From positions 1 to 64,000 of the forward strand of contig NZ_CP108514.1 in assembly GCF_035989305.1 (NCBI RefSeq): 64,000 nt of DNA, given 5' to 3'. This stretch comes from Streptomyces sp. NBC_01233. Its GTDB lineage: Bacteria > Actinomycetota > Actinomycetes > Streptomycetales > Streptomycetaceae. This document shows, piece by piece, positions 16,544 to 26,211 of the stretch. The notes beneath the pieces were generated by a model, which worked only from the letters and a program-made list of their open reading frames with translations, was not told the DNA's origin and searched no databases. The translations under genes and the position numbers were made by a program. The first letter of the stretch is position 1. The number at the start of each line of letters is the position of its first letter.

Positions 16544-18060
16544 CCCGTACCGTGAGCGGCCGCACGGACCACGTGGTGATCGTGGGGGCGGGTCTGGCCG
16601 GCCTGTCGGCGGCTCTGCACCTGCTGGGCGCAGGGCGCCGGGTCACCGTGGTCGAACGGGACGCGCTGGCCGGCGGGCGGGCAGGGCGCCTCCTGCGGGG
16701 CGGATACCGGATCGACACCGGCCCGACCGTGTTGACCATGCCCGACCTCGCCGATGAAGCCTTCGCGGCGGTCGGCGACAGCCTGGACCGGCGGGTGGAG
16801 CTGATCCCGCTGCACCCGGCCTACCGGGCGTCGTTCGCCGACGGCAGCACCCTGGACGTGCACACCGAAGGCGAGGCGATGGCTGCAGCGGTCGAGCGGT
16901 TCGCCGGGGCCGGTGAGGCGGCGGGCTACCGGCGGCTGCGCGCCTGGCTGGAGCAGCTCTACCGGGTACAGATGCGCCGCTTCATCGACGCGAACTTCGA
17001 CTCGCCGCTGGACCTGCTGACCGGTGACCTCGCCCGGCTGGCGGCGCTCGGCGGCTTCGGGCGCCTGGACCGGCGCATCGCCGGATTCCTGAAGGACGAG
17101 CGGCTGCAACGGGTCTTCTCCTTCCAAGCCCTGTACGCGGGTGTGCCGCCGGCCCGGGCACTCGCCGCCTACGCGGTCATCGCCTACATGGACACGGTGG
17201 CCGGGGTGTACTTCCCGCGCGGCGGCATGCACGCTCTGCCGCAGGCCATGGCGGACGCAGCCGCCGACGCGGGCGCCGAGCTGCGGTTCGGTGAGCCGGT
17301 GACCGGCCTGGAGCGCTCCGGCGGACGGATCACCGCCGTTGTCACCGCGAAGGACCGCATCCCCTGCGACGCGGTCGTCCTCACCCCGGACCTGCCCGGC
17401 AGCTACCGGCTCCTCGGCCACCGGCCGCGCAGGCCGGTGAAGCTGCGGCACTCCCCCTCCGCCGTCGTGCTGCACGCGGGCACGGACCGCACCTGGCCGC
17501 AACTGGCCCACCACACGATCTCGTTCGGTGCCGCCTGGCGGAGCACGTTCGACGAGCTCACCCGGCAGGGAAGGCTGATGAGTGATCCGTCCCTCCTCAT
17601 CACACGGCCGACGGCCACCGACCCCACTCTCGCCCCACCGGGTCGGCATCTGCACTACATCCTCGCCCCCTGCCCCAACACCGAGATCGGCCCCGCAGGG
17701 GCTGCCTGGGGCGAGCTCGGCCCCCGCTACCGGGACAACCTGCTGCGCGAGCTGGAACGGCGCGGCCTCGGCGGCATCGAGGCCGCCATCGAGAACGAAT
17801 GCCTCGTCACCCCAGCCGACTGGGCCGGCCAGGGGCATGCGGCGGGCACCCCCTTCTCCGCCGCCCACACCTTCCTGCAGACAGGGCCGTTCCGGCCGCG
17901 CAACCTGATCCGCGGTACGGCGAACGCCGTCCTGGCCGGCTGCGGCACCACCCCCGGCGTGGGCGTTCCCACCGCGCTGGTGTCGGGGAAGCTGGCGGCG
18001 GCCCGGATCACGGGCGGCACCCGGCGCGCCTCCTCGCGCTCCACAGGGGCAACCCGATGA
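16540..18060 (+). CDS. crtI: Phytoene desaturase CrtI
   Basis: 506 residues. The FAD-binding motif is [20 protein letters not shown] at residues 7-26, followed by [14 protein letters not shown] and [13 protein letters not shown], which are diagnostic for Crt[19 protein letters not shown] lies mid-protein, and the C-terminal CrtI signature reads [20 protein letters not shown]. It desaturates phytoene to lycopene. ATG 16540 overlaps the crtE stop, and its own stop overlaps crtB (ATGA both times), so the three are translationally coupled. Confidence 0.95.
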   Translation: MTRTVSGRTDHVVIVGAGLAGLSAALHLLGAGRRVTVVERDALAGGRAGRLLRGGYRIDTGPTVLTMPDLADEAFAAVGDSLDRRVELIPLHPAYRASFADGSTLDVHTEGEAMAAAVERFAGAGEAAGYRRLRAWLEQLYRVQMRRFIDANFDSPLDLLTGDLARLAALGGFGRLDRRIAGFLKDERLQRVFSFQALYAGVPPARALAAYAVIAYMDTVAGVYFPRGGMHALPQAMADAAADAGAELRFGEPVTGLERSGGRITAVVTAKDRIPCDAVVLTPDLPGSYRLLGHRPRRPVKLRHSPSAVVLHAGTDRTWPQLAHHTISFGAAWRSTFDELTRQGRLMSDPSLLITRPTATDPTLAPPGRHLHYILAPCPNTEIGPAGAAWGELGPRYRDNLLRELERRGLGGIEAAIENECLVTPADWAGQGHAAGTPFSAAHTFLQTGPFRPRNLIRGTANAVLAGCGTTPGVGVPTALVSGKLAAARITGGTRRASSRSTGATR

Positions 18061-19067
18061 CGCGACGCGAACTCGACGCGGCCGGCATCACCGACCCGGC
18101 GCTGCGGGCGGCGTACCGCCGCTGCCGCGACCTGAATGCGGCGCACGGGAAGACGTACTTCCTGGCCACCCGGCTCCTCCCCGTTGAACGCAGGCCCGCC
18201 GTGCACGCGCTGTACGGGTTCGCCAGGTGGGCCGACGACATCGTCGACTCGAACGTTCCCGGCACGGACGACGGTCTGCGTCGTGCCCGGCTGGCGGCAC
18301 TGCAGCGGCGGCTGGACAAGGGGCTGCACCAGGGGGAGGGCGGCGAACCGGTGGTGGCGGCCCTGGCCGATACCGCTCGCCGGTACGCCATTGATCACCG
18401 CCTTTTCCAGGACTTCATGACCGCGATGCGGTCCGACCTGGTGGTGACGGCGTACCCCACCTATGCCGACCTGTGCGGCTACATGCACGGCTCGGCGGCC
18501 GTGATCGGCCTGCAGATGCTGCCGGTGCTGGGCACGGTGGTGCCGCAGGAGGAGGCCGAGCCGCACGCGGCAGCCCTCGGGGTCGCTTTCCAGCTCACCA
18601 ACTTCCTGCGGGACGTCGGCGAGGACCTCGACCGTGGGCGCGTGTATCTGCCGGAAGACCTGCTGGCCGGGCACGGCGTCGAGCGGGAGCTGCTGCACTG
18701 GTGCCGGTGCACGGGCCGCCAGGACCGCCGCGTGCTGGCCGCCCTGCGGGAGTTCGAGGCGCTCACCCGCGGCGTCTACCGACAGGCGCAACTTGGTCTC
18801 GCGATGCTCGATCCGGTGTCCCGGCCCTGCATCCGCACCGCGTACGCCTTGTACGGGAGCATCTTGGACGCCATCGCGCGCGACGGCTATGCCGTGCTGC
18901 ACCAGCGGGCCGTGGTGTCGCGCCGCAGACGTGCCACGGTCGCGGCCGGTGCACTGGTTCAGGTGGCGGCGATCAGGCTGCGCCACTGCTTGCGCCCGGC
19001 GCCCACCACGTCACCCCCAGCGCCGCCCGCCGACCCGACCCGGCCGGTCCCCGAGGAGGTCGTATGA
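18057..19067 (+). CDS. crtB: Phytoene synthase CrtB
   Basis: 336 residues of the squalene/phytoene synthase family. The first Asp-rich site is [15 protein letters not shown] near residue 60, and the second is [27 protein letters not shown] cut here as [16 protein letters not shown]. It condenses two GGPP to phytoene. Residues after about 300 are Arg- then Pro-rich. It overlaps crtI upstream and the Rieske gene downstream by ATGA. Confidence 0.95.
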   Translation: MTRRELDAAGITDPALRAAYRRCRDLNAAHGKTYFLATRLLPVERRPAVHALYGFARWADDIVDSNVPGTDDGLRRARLAALQRRLDKGLHQGEGGEPVVAALADTARRYAIDHRLFQDFMTAMRSDLVVTAYPTYADLCGYMHGSAAVIGLQMLPVLGTVVPQEEAEPHAAALGVAFQLTNFLRDVGEDLDRGRVYLPEDLLAGHGVERELLHWCRCTGRQDRRVLAALREFEALTRGVYRQAQLGLAMLDPVSRPCIRTAYALYGSILDAIARDGYAVLHQRAVVSRRRRATVAAGALVQVAAIRLRHCLRPAPTTSPPAPPADPTRPVPEEVV

Positions 19068-20074
19068 ATCCCGAATGGTCGCCACGGCGTGGCCGTCTGC
19101 CCCTTTCACTGCGCCGCCGGCCCGTCCCGTGGGGTCGGCAGCAGCCCACCTGGCGCGACGCCAGGCCCAGCCTGATCACCGAAGCGCTGAAACGGGCGCA
19201 GGCCCGGCCGTCAGGGAACTGGTACGTCGTGGGGTCGTCCTCCGCGCTGGGCGACGACCGCCCCGTGGCCCGCACCGTAGCTGGCCATGAGGTCGTGCTC
19301 TGGCGCGACACCGACGGCCGGCTCCACGCCGGACCCGGTGTCTGCCCCCACCTCGGAGCGCCCTTGGCAGAGAGCCCGGTCCGGTGCGGAACGCTGGTGT
19401 GCCATTGGCACGGACTCGCCCTCGACGGCACCTCGTTCGCGGGCTGGGAGCCGTTGCCGGCCTTCGACGACGGGATCCTGTTGTGGGTGCGGCTCGACGA
19501 GGCTGGAGGGGAGGAGCCCCTGGATGCCCCCGTCGTACCGGTCCGGCCGGCTCTCACTCGCGGAGTGACCGCGGTGTACGAGGGCACAGGGCTTTGCGAA
19601 CCCGAGGACGTCGTGGCCAATCGCCTGGATCCATGGCACGGGGCCTGGTTCCACCCGTACTCCTTCGTAGACCTCACGGTCGTCGGCCAGCCCGGCGGAC
19701 ACGACACCGGGGACCGCTTTACCGTCGATGTCTCCTTCAAAGTCGCCGGGCGACTGGTCGTACCGGTGCAGGCGGTCTTCAGTGCTCCTGAGCCACGCAC
19801 CGTCGTCATGCACATCACCGAGGGGGAAGGTGTGGGCTCGGTGGTGGAGACACACGCGACCCCGCTCGGCCCAGACGGACGAGGTCGTCCGCGCACGGTG
19901 GTGACCGAGGCCGTGGTGGCCGCTTCTGACAGGCCGGGCTTCGCGTTCGCCCGCTGGGCCGCCCCGCTCCTCCGCCCGATGATGCGCACTGCGGCGGCCC
20001 GGCTGTGGCGGGACGACCTGGCCTATGCCGAGCGCCGCTGGCACCTGCGCTCCACAGGCCGGTTCCCGGGGTGA
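19064..20074 (+). CDS. Rieske non-heme iron oxygenase-type protein of the crt operon (CrtV position)
   Basis: 336 residues starting at ATG 19064 behind GAGGAGGT. The Rieske [2Fe-2S] ligands are CPHLGAPL and, 16 residues on, CHWHGLAL (C-x-H and C-x2-H) near residues 94-116. Further on, [12 protein letters not shown] gives the mononuclear iron facial triad pattern N-x2-D-x2-H-x4-H of ring-hydroxylating oxygenases. The C terminus ([20 protein letters not shown]) is amphipathic. It is the last gene of the crtEIB operon, the position occupied by crtV in other Streptomyces clusters, and could oxidise the carotenoid ring or chain. No reductase or ferredoxin gene is adjacent. The substrate is inferred from context. 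Confidence 0.75.
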   Translation: MNPEWSPRRGRLPLSLRRRPVPWGRQQPTWRDARPSLITEALKRAQARPSGNWYVVGSSSALGDDRPVARTVAGHEVVLWRDTDGRLHAGPGVCPHLGAPLAESPVRCGTLVCHWHGLALDGTSFAGWEPLPAFDDGILLWVRLDEAGGEEPLDAPVVPVRPALTRGVTAVYEGTGLCEPEDVVANRLDPWHGAWFHPYSFVDLTVVGQPGGHDTGDRFTVDVSFKVAGRLVVPVQAVFSAPEPRTVVMHITEGEGVGSVVETHATPLGPDGRGRPRTVVTEAVVAASDRPGFAFARWAAPLLRPMMRTAAARLWRDDLAYAERRWHLRSTGRFPG

Positions 20075-20270
20075 ATCCGACGGGTGCAGCTGCTCACCCC
20101 AGGTCCGCTCGCAGTCGACGAGCCCGCGCGGTCCCACAGGAACACCTTCATTCCCGCCGAGGAGTCTTCCGGATGGGAAGGACCGGCTCACCCCCGAGCA
20201 GGCGAGGGACTGGGTCGCGAAGCTTCCCGACCTCGAAGGGCGTCACCGCTGCTGCAGGAAATCCGGCTGA
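20075..20270 (+). other. Gene-free stretch with a short coding relic
   Basis: Near 20174-20270 the rightward frame reads GKDRLTPEQARDWVAKLPDL before a stop, which looks like the tail of a small protein. It has no start or ribosome binding site. Nothing else is recognisable. Confidence 0.3.
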
Positions 20271-20815
20271 TCATCGAACCGGGCTCGCAGGAGATCCCGC
20301 CCACACCACGGTTCGACCCGCCGCCACGGTCACGCCGTACCTGTCGACGCTCGGCCGGCCGAACTCCTCCCACCGGCTGAATGCGGTGGTGATCTCGTCC
20401 CACAGCCGCCGGGGCCCTGCCTGGGCGACGGCGAAGTCGGCCGCGGTGCGGCCGTCGTAGTCAACGGTCGCCCAGGATCCGGTGGCGGGATCCCGGACCT
20501 GAAGGCGGGTGTGGGCGTGGTTGCCGCTTGCGTCCCAGGCGAACGAGGCACCGGGGACGGCCAGGCCGATGTGGAACTCGGCGTCGAGGCCGCCGCCCGC
20601 GACCGCCCATGGCGACAACCCCGTCGACGAGTGCGCGACTGCGCTCCCGTCGTCCTCGGACGCTGTCGTCGGCGGGTCGGGCTCGGCGTCGGGGCGTGCC
20701 ATCTGCATGAAGGAGGCGAAGGGGTGGAAGCGTCCGTGCGCTTGGCCAGCTTCGGCGGCGGACTGGAGAATGCCCAGGTCAGCGGCTAAGTGCGAGTCAT
20801 TTTCGACGCCGGACC
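20271..20815 (-). pseudogene. Fragment resembling a protein-L-isoaspartate O-methyltransferase tail
   Basis: Reading leftward, HGRFHPFASFMQM, then HIGLAVPGASFAWDASGN, QVRDPATGSWATVDYDGR and FAVAQAGPRRLWDEITTAF resemble the C-terminal region of the methyltransferases that accompany FxLD-type peptides. The SAM-binding N-terminal half is missing and no start codon with a ribosome binding site precedes the fragment. I take it as a 5'-truncated relic. Confidence 0.5.
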
Positions 20816-20828
20816 CCTCATGGCGAGG

Positions 20829-21200
20829 TCAGGCTCCCTCGGGAGTGATCAGGCAGAAGGGGTGGCCGACGGGGTCCTCGTAGACGCGGTAACCGATCGG
20901 CTTGTCCGAACCATCCAGCAGCGTCGCACCGAGGGCGAGTACCTGGGCCTCAGCCGTATCGAGGTCCGTGACCATCACGTCGATGTGCATCTGCTGAGGA
21001 CGCGCGGAATCCGTCCATCGAGGCGCGCGAAAGTCGTCTACCCGCTGGAAGAGGACCACCGGTGCGCCCGCCGCGTTCTGGAGCACGACGAAGTCGCCGG
21101 TGTCCGCCTGCCGTGAGAGCGACAGCAGCTTTTCGTAGAAACCGGCGAGTTCATCCGGGTCGGGGCAGTCGATGACAACGGTGTACAGGTGTCCGATCAT
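20829..21200 (-). CDS. VOC-superfamily protein (glyoxalase/bleomycin-resistance fold)
   Basis: 123 residues from ATG 21200. It has the beta-alpha-beta-beta-beta unit twice: HLYTVVIDCPDPDELAGFYE, FVVLQNAAGAPVVLFQRV, QMHIDVMVTDLDTAEAQVLA and YRVYEDPVGHPFCLITPEGA. The metal-site positions (H of GHLYT, H of MHIDV, E at the end) are kept. Typical of small glyoxalase-like proteins whose substrates are unknown. It stands alone between relics. 21201-21520 upstream shows no other gene. Confidence 0.85.
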   Translation of the reverse strand: MIGHLYTVVIDCPDPDELAGFYEKLLSLSRQADTGDFVVLQNAAGAPVVLFQRVDDFRAPRWTDSARPQQMHIDVMVTDLDTAEAQVLALGATLLDGSDKPIGYRVYEDPVGHPFCLITPEGA

Positions 21201-21520
21201 CCGGCGCACTTTGCCACTGGCCCGCGAGCGGGCCAAACGGCAGGTGCCCAGCCCAAGGTTGCAGAACAAGCTAAGTACCTGTTCTGAACCCTGATCGGCC
21301 ACCGGAACGGTGCTCATCGTTTCGGCCTGGACCTGGCTCTGTCCGAACGATCAGGGACCGAGACCGGAGGAGCATCAACCTCAACGCGGCGATGTCCCAT
21401 GGTGTGGTTATCCCCACCGCCAGGGGGTGGCTTACCGGATGGGCAATGACATCAGTGCGCGGCGATCGTGTGTCCCAGAGACGACATGATGGCCACGCAT
21501 GGCGAAGGGACACCTCATCG

Positions 21521-22237
21521 ATGCGCGTCCTCCTGATCGGGCCGCCCGGAGCTGGCAAGGGCACGCAGGCGGTGCGCCTTGCCGCGCATCTGTCGATCCA
21601 GCACATCTCCACCGGTGACCTCTTCCGCGAGCACATCGACCAGGGCACCGAGCTCGGGCAGAGCGCCCGGACGCACATGCGCGCTGGCCTTCTGGCGCCG
21701 GACGAGGTCACAATCGGGGTGTTCAAAGAGCGCCTTGCCCGTCCGGACACCGAGCGCGGATTCCTGCTGGACGGCTTCCCCCGCAATCTTGCCCAGGCGG
21801 AGGCGCTGGACGGCATCCTGGCCGGCTCGAAGTCGAGGCTGGATGCCGTGCTGGACCTGGAGATTCCCGAGGCCCAGGTGGTCAGGCGGATTGCTGGACG
21901 ACGGTTGTGCCGTCAGGACCGCGAACACGTCTTCCACGTCGACTACAGCCCGCCTGAGGTGGCGGGAGCCTGCGACGTCTGCGGCGGTGAGCTGTACCAG
22001 CGCGATGACGACCGCGAGACAACCGTTCGTAAGCGACTGGAGGTTTATCGCAGCGAGACGGCGCCGGTCGTCGACCACTACCAGGCTCAGGGCCTGGTGA
22101 CCACGATCTCGGCCCTCGGCCAGGTCCAGGAGGTCCTGGACCGCGCGCTGGTCGCGATCGGCCAGGCCAGGTCGATGCCTCCGGCGCGTCGAGCTATTGA
22201 CCCCTCCACTGGGAAGGTGCGGGGCTGCTGCCGATGA
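21521..22237 (+). CDS. adk: Adenylate kinase, accessory copy
   Basis: 238 residues. P-loop GPPGAGKGTQA at 7-17, STGDLFREHI (AMP site), GFLLDGFPRNLAQAEAL and the LID domain with C of RRLCRQD plus CDVCGGELYQRDDD, a three-Cys zinc-type LID followed by the usual RLEVYRSETAPVVDHY. It forms ADP from ATP and AMP. The housekeeping adk of Streptomyces lies in the ribosomal protein operon, so this subtelomeric one is probably a second copy. The last 25 residues overlap the opposite-strand relic and look non-native. Confidence 0.9.
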   Translation: MRVLLIGPPGAGKGTQAVRLAAHLSIQHISTGDLFREHIDQGTELGQSARTHMRAGLLAPDEVTIGVFKERLARPDTERGFLLDGFPRNLAQAEALDGILAGSKSRLDAVLDLEIPEAQVVRRIAGRRLCRQDREHVFHVDYSPPEVAGACDVCGGELYQRDDDRETTVRKRLEVYRSETAPVVDHYQAQGLVTTISALGQVQEVLDRALVAIGQARSMPPARRAIDPSTGKVRGCCR

Positions 22238-22772
22238 TGGGCGCGGCCTCCTTGGCCTTGGCCACCAGCTCGCGCACCTTGGGGTCCTTGAAGAGGGCCT
22301 TGGCCGGGGGCTTGCGGGTCTTCTTGACAAGCACGTACGGCTTGGCTCCGGCCGGGTGCCAGGAGAAGGTGACGCCTTCCAGGGCGAGCTTTTGGGCGAT
22401 GAGGTCTGCGGCGACGTCGCGGGCGAAGCCCAGGCGGGTGGGGAGGTCGATGCGTATCTCCGCGCCGTCGTCGGAGAAGTTCTTCGGGATGTGGAGGTAG
22501 CGGCGCGGGTCGGTCTGCCCCGCGATCCCCAGCGGCTGGGCGAGCGCCTCGTGCAGGGGGACGGCCCACTCGCGCATCAGCTCCCGGCGCTCGCGGGTCA
22601 GCAGCCTGTACGCGATGCCGCCGACCGTCAGGGCGGAGGCCGCGCCCGGCCCCGCGTACGCGACGCCGTGGCCGACCACCCCGCCCGCCGGATGTGACGC
22701 GTCGGTGCCGCGCAGGCCGGCCGGCCATGCCAGCGTCAGGCGCAGGCCTCCCGACCGGAACCGGTCGATCAA
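22194..22772 (-). pseudogene. Truncated FtsK/TraB-like or plasmid-transfer protein fragment
   Basis: The leftward reading gives RERRELMREWAVPLHEALAQ, RYLHIPKNFSDDGAEIRIDL and ALEGVTFSWHPAGAKPYVLV. I associate this pattern with the region preceding the motor domain in actinobacterial FtsK/SpoIIIE-like proteins of mobile elements. The ATPase domain, with Walker motifs, is absent; the frame ends at 22194 within the adenylate kinase tail. The first codon is TTG without a clear ribosome binding site. Confidence 0.45.
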
Positions 22773-22873
22773 GCTTGATCTTCGCGTCCCACGCGCCGGG
22801 GGCTGCCCAGTGCGTCACGGGGGTCCGAACGGCGCACAGCCGCTGGAAGGGGGGCCGGGCCTACTGTGGAGGA

Positions 22874-24052
22874 GTGGGAGCGAGCGGCAGCCCTGCGAAG
22901 GACCGCGAGGTCACCGTCTGCCTCGCCGGCGACGTGATGCTCGGCCGGGGCATCGACCAGGTGCTGCCACACCCAGGCGACCCGCAGCTCGCCGAGCCGT
23001 GGGTGACGGACGCACGTGCGTACGTCGAGATGGCCGAGGCCGCGAACGGACCGGTACCACGGCCCACCGGCTACGACCGGCCGTGGGGCGACCTGCTGGA
23101 GGAACTTCGGGCTACCGGGCCGGACGCCTGGGTGCTGAACCTGGAGACCAGCGTGACCCAGGCGGACAGCTTCGCCCCCGGGAAGAGCGTCCACTACCGC
23201 ATGAACCCGGCGAACCTGCCGTGCCTGACCGCCGCCCGGCCCGACGTGTGCGTCCTGGCCAACAACCACGTCCTCGACTTCGGCCGCGACGGGCTGGCCG
23301 AGACCCTCGGCAGCCTCCGCGCCGCCGGGCTGCGCACGGCCGGTGCGGGCGGCGATGCCGCCGAGGCGTGGCGGCCTGCACGGGTGGCACTGCAGCCTCC
23401 TTCGTCCCGCGGGGGGTCCGCGTCCCGTCACGGGCCGCGCCTCCTCGTGTTCTCGGTCGGACTCCCCTCGAGCGGCATCCCGCTCGACTGGGCGGCCACC
23501 CCGGACCGCAGTGGCATCGCCCTCGCCTCCGCACCCTCGCCGGCCGCCGCGGCCGACCTGGTCGCCCGTATACGGGGCGCCCGCCGGACCGGCGACCTGG
23601 TAGCCGTGTCGATCCACTGGGGTTCCAACTGGGGCTACCGGGTCCCGCCCGAGCACATCCGCTTCGCCCACGACCTCGTCGACGGCGGCGCCGACCTGGT
23701 CCACGGCCACTCCTCGCACCACCCCCGCCCTTTGGAGGTCTATCGCGGCCGGTTGATCCTCTACGGCTGCGGAGACCTGGTCGACGACTACGAAGGGATC
23801 ACCGGTCACGAGCAGTACCGCGACGACCTCCGACTCCTCTACACGGCCTGCCTCGACAAGGACACGGGGGCGCTGCGAGGGCTGCGCCTGACCCCATTCC
23901 AGGCCCGCCGCCTGACGCTGCATCGAGCCCGCCTCCGCGACGCCCACTGGCTGCACGCCGCCCTCACCCAGCGCGGCGCCCCCTTCTCCGCGGCGCTCGC
24001 CGTCGGCGGCGACGGAGCGCTCACCCTCTCCTCGGGGAGACATGAGGTGTGA
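22874..24052 (+). CDS. CapA-family (PgsA-like) metallophosphatase-fold protein
   Basis: 392 residues from GTG 22874, the last good start before the domain. CapA family landmarks are VTVCLAGDVMLGRGIDQVL at the N terminus, WVLNLETSVTQAD, VCVLANNHVLDFGRDGLAET and DLVHGHSSHHPRPLEVYRGR, LILYGCGDLVDDYEGI. The D, NNH and H-x-S-H metal ligands of this calcineurin-like group are all present. CapA proteins in Bacillus anchor poly-gamma-glutamate; stand-alone actinobacterial versions have no proven role. No signal peptide is visible. Its stop codon is the start of a tandem repeat. Confidence 0.88.
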   Translation: MGASGSPAKDREVTVCLAGDVMLGRGIDQVLPHPGDPQLAEPWVTDARAYVEMAEAANGPVPRPTGYDRPWGDLLEELRATGPDAWVLNLETSVTQADSFAPGKSVHYRMNPANLPCLTAARPDVCVLANNHVLDFGRDGLAETLGSLRAAGLRTAGAGGDAAEAWRPARVALQPPSSRGGSASRHGPRLLVFSVGLPSSGIPLDWAATPDRSGIALASAPSPAAAADLVARIRGARRTGDLVAVSIHWGSNWGYRVPPEHIRFAHDLVDGGADLVHGHSSHHPRPLEVYRGRLILYGCGDLVDDYEGITGHEQYRDDLRLLYTACLDKDTGALRGLRLTPFQARRLTLHRARLRDAHWLHAALTQRGAPFSAALAVGGDGALTLSSGRHEV

Positions 24053-24113
24053 CCTCAGTGACCTCAGTGACCTCAGACCCGCATCCCGCATCCCGCATCA
24101 CGCATCACGCATC
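24050..24113. repeat. Adjacent tandem repeats: 9-mer x3 and 7-mer x5
   Basis: TGACCTCAG occurs three times head to tail at 24050-24076, the first TGA being the capA-like stop codon. Two bases later CCGCATC occurs three times and ACGCATC twice (24079-24113). Confidence 0.9.
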
Positions 24114-24163
24114 ACGCGCAGCGACGGCCTCTCGGGTGCCACCGGACCAGCACGTCGCGGGTA

Positions 24164-24329
24164 CTACGGGCCGTCCTTCGCGGGCTTCTGCTCCTCGGCC
24201 GGCGCCTTGAGTGCCTCGATCCGGCACAGCCTGGAGGTTGGCGAGCGTCGCCGAGCTCCTGTGCGGCTCGGCCTCCAGCTCGGCGATCCGCTTCGCGGTC
24301 AGCGCGGCCTTCGCATCGTTCTCGGGCAC
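24164..24329 (-). pseudogene. Small coiled-coil protein with a frameshift
   Basis: GTG 24329 follows a strong GGGGGAGGA. The product starts PENDAKAALTAKRIAELEAE and SATLANLQA, then the frame breaks near 24235. In the next frame it resumes as RIEALKAPAEEQKPAKDGP and stops at 24164-24166. One base change would restore a protein of about 54 residues. No family recognised. Confidence 0.5.
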
Positions 24330-24767
24330 GTGGTCCTCCCCCTGTGCTGTCGCATCCGACAGGCAGCTGCATCAGCGTAGGGCTGCCTGCCGGGCCCACG
24401 GGGCCTGTCGTCCGAACCTGTGGAGGTATGGCCCGGCGGCCGGGACAGCGGATCCGGAAACGTACGCGGAGGGTGGCCGAGCGCGCTACACAGAGCGGCC
24501 CGGCGGTCGCCGTGCTACTGCGGGGCGCGGTCGGCGGCGAGGTCGTATGTCGCCCTACTGGCGGTGGCCATTCACGTACCCGCGGGCGGCCGCCTCGCCT
24601 CGTGCCGAGCGCGGTCAGGACCGTCTCCATCCGGATCCGGCCGACCTGCACCGCCAACGCCGCGTCCGCCCCCGACTTCGGCTATCAAGTATCTGAGGCT
24701 GGGGGTGAACGCCGCGTGCGTCTGCCAGGCAGGCTGTTCCCGGGTTGATCGGGGTCGAGGGGGAGTG

Positions 24768-24989
24768 GTGTCACGGAAGGTCTGGTTGTGGGCAGGTGCG
24801 GGATGGTTGGCTCTCGTGTTGTTATGTGGCGCATTCACTCTTTACCTGGATGAATCGGAGAATTCTGGTTCGAGGTCACCGCACTGGGAGCGGGCTCCCG
24901 TTCCGAGTGGCATGCCTTCGCGCTGTCCCGACCCAACCGCAGAGGCCAGGGACGTCCCACGCTCCTGTACTTACTGGGAACGCGGGTAA
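24768..24989 (+). CDS. Small single-span membrane protein
   Basis: 73 residues from GTG 24768 behind GAGGGGGA. The N terminus SRKVWLWAGAGWLALVLLCG AFTLYL is a membrane anchor, with an outside tail that is Ser/Pro-rich and holds two Cys. Local GC is lower than in the neighbours. Function unknown. 24330-24767 upstream has no supportable gene. Confidence 0.5.
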   Translation: MSRKVWLWAGAGWLALVLLCGAFTLYLDESENSGSRSPHWERAPVPSGMPSRCPDPTAEARDVPRSCTYWERG

Positions 24990-25019
24990 CTCGCCGTTTA
25001 ACGTCCTGCCTGAACTCGC

Positions 25020-25382
25020 TCAGTACGAGTTGTCGAGTTGGTCTACGAGGAATCGAAGCTCACGAGCTCGGCGCCGGGACATGCCGTGTATCACGGCATC
25101 CAAGAACTCCCGTGCTTCGAAGGGGCTGCCGCAGCATTCCCACACACCGCAGCCGCCATCCTCGTACTCACTCCAGAGGTTGCGGTACGGGTCCCGAACG
25201 AACCCTCGCCAAATCCTCACGGACTCAGCCGTGACACCAGGCCACAGGTAGTTCCGGCTCCTCTCGACCCTGGCAACTTCGGCAAGAGCAGGCGCGGACA
25301 GGCCAGCGATCGAGGGTTGATTGGCAAGCAGGTGCCGCGGCCGCTGCTCGGCGCGGACGCGCCCAGGCCGCCTACGCGGCAT
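25020..25382 (-). CDS. Hypothetical protein with CGVWECCG motif
   Basis: 120 residues. Recognisable coding character lies in NYLWPGVTAESVRIWRGFVR and DPYRNLWSEYEDGGCGVWEC, then FEAREFLDAVIHGMSRRRAR ELRFLVDQLD. The last part resembles a regulatory or inhibitor domain, and the overall pattern is a small Trp/Tyr-rich cytosolic protein. The start at 25382 is uncertain: an alternative ATG 16 bases upstream runs into a stop after ten codons, which may mean a frameshift near the N terminus. Confidence 0.55.
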   Translation of the reverse strand: MPRRRPGRVRAEQRPRHLLANQPSIAGLSAPALAEVARVERSRNYLWPGVTAESVRIWRGFVRDPYRNLWSEYEDGGCGVWECCGSPFEAREFLDAVIHGMSRRRARELRFLVDQLDNSY

Positions 25383-25663
25383 GGGCCTTTCTGTAGAACG
25401 TCATGGGGTGATCCTGCCAGAGACGGCTGCGCCGACGGCAGCTGAGTCCGTTCGTCGCGGCTTCGTCCCCTTCTTATGGTGCGCGGGGCGGCGGTACGCC
25501 TCGCCGGTGGCGAGGGTGCGCCCGACGCCGTAGCAGGCGGCGGTCCGCCGGACCCGCACAGGCGGACCGCGGCCCTCGGCGGCTACCAGCCCCCGGGGGC
25601 GCCACCACCGGTGACGCCCCGGGCCCCGGGCCGCCCACACGGCCCGGGAACCCGCAGGAACGG

Positions 25664-25933
25664 CTAACCGCGCGGGCGCCCGCCCCGCCCCCGACGCGGC
25701 CGCAAGTCGGCCCGCACGGCAACGGTCAAGACCCGCACCGTCTCCGACCAGTCCGGCGCCCACATGGACACCACGGCCTGCGCCACCGCGACGGCGAGCT
25801 CCTCGACCACCCGACCCGCCAACCGGCGCCCGACGGGCCCGCGGCGGCGCGGGGCCGGCCCTCGGGCGGGCCCCGCCGGCTCCCTCGCAGACTCCTCGCC
25901 CATCGACTCGCAACCCATTTCTGACGCGCTCAT
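25664..25933 (-). CDS. Small Arg/Gly-rich hypothetical protein
   Basis: 89 residues. ATG 25933 lies seven bases after AAGGAGAG, a strong ribosome binding site. The centre, RVVEELAVAVAQAVVSMWAP, is an amphipathic helix, and the ends are Arg/Pro/Gly-rich with RPRRGRGGRPRG at the C terminus, which may bind nucleic acid. No family recognised. Confidence 0.55.
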   Translation of the reverse strand: MSASEMGCESMGEESAREPAGPARGPAPRRRGPVGRRLAGRVVEELAVAVAQAVVSMWAPDWSETVRVLTVAVRADLRPRRGRGGRPRG

Positions 25934-26196
25934 GACAGATCTCTCCTTGCGTGAGAACGCGGATCACACTTCCGGTCGGAGGTGCGATCCGCACTTTCGA
26001 ACGCGAAGGGGTTAGCCACGCAAATCCGAGAAAACCGCAGTTCAGAGCAGAGATGGGTGAAACTCGCGCACGTGCTACACCATCAACCCCCAAGCCCCGC
26101 AAGCCCCTTCACTGAGACCCCGATCACATACCGGACCGGCAACCCCCAGATCCGCCCACAGCCACGACCGGCCCCGCCCCAACCGGAAGGCCCCCA

Positions 26197-26211
26197 ACCC
26201 GGTAACCGGGT
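26197..26211. terminator. Short palindrome in an otherwise empty 480-bp gap
   Basis: ACCCGGT and ACCGGGT flank a single A (26197-26211), a hairpin with a seven-base stem. It lies in 25934-26419, where I see no gene; the sequence there is Pro/Arg-coding in every frame and lacks starts with ribosome binding sites. Confidence 0.35.

Noticed and set aside
24050..24113. Tandem repeats as a CRISPR array
   Set aside because: Units are seven or nine bases with no spacers and no cas genes.
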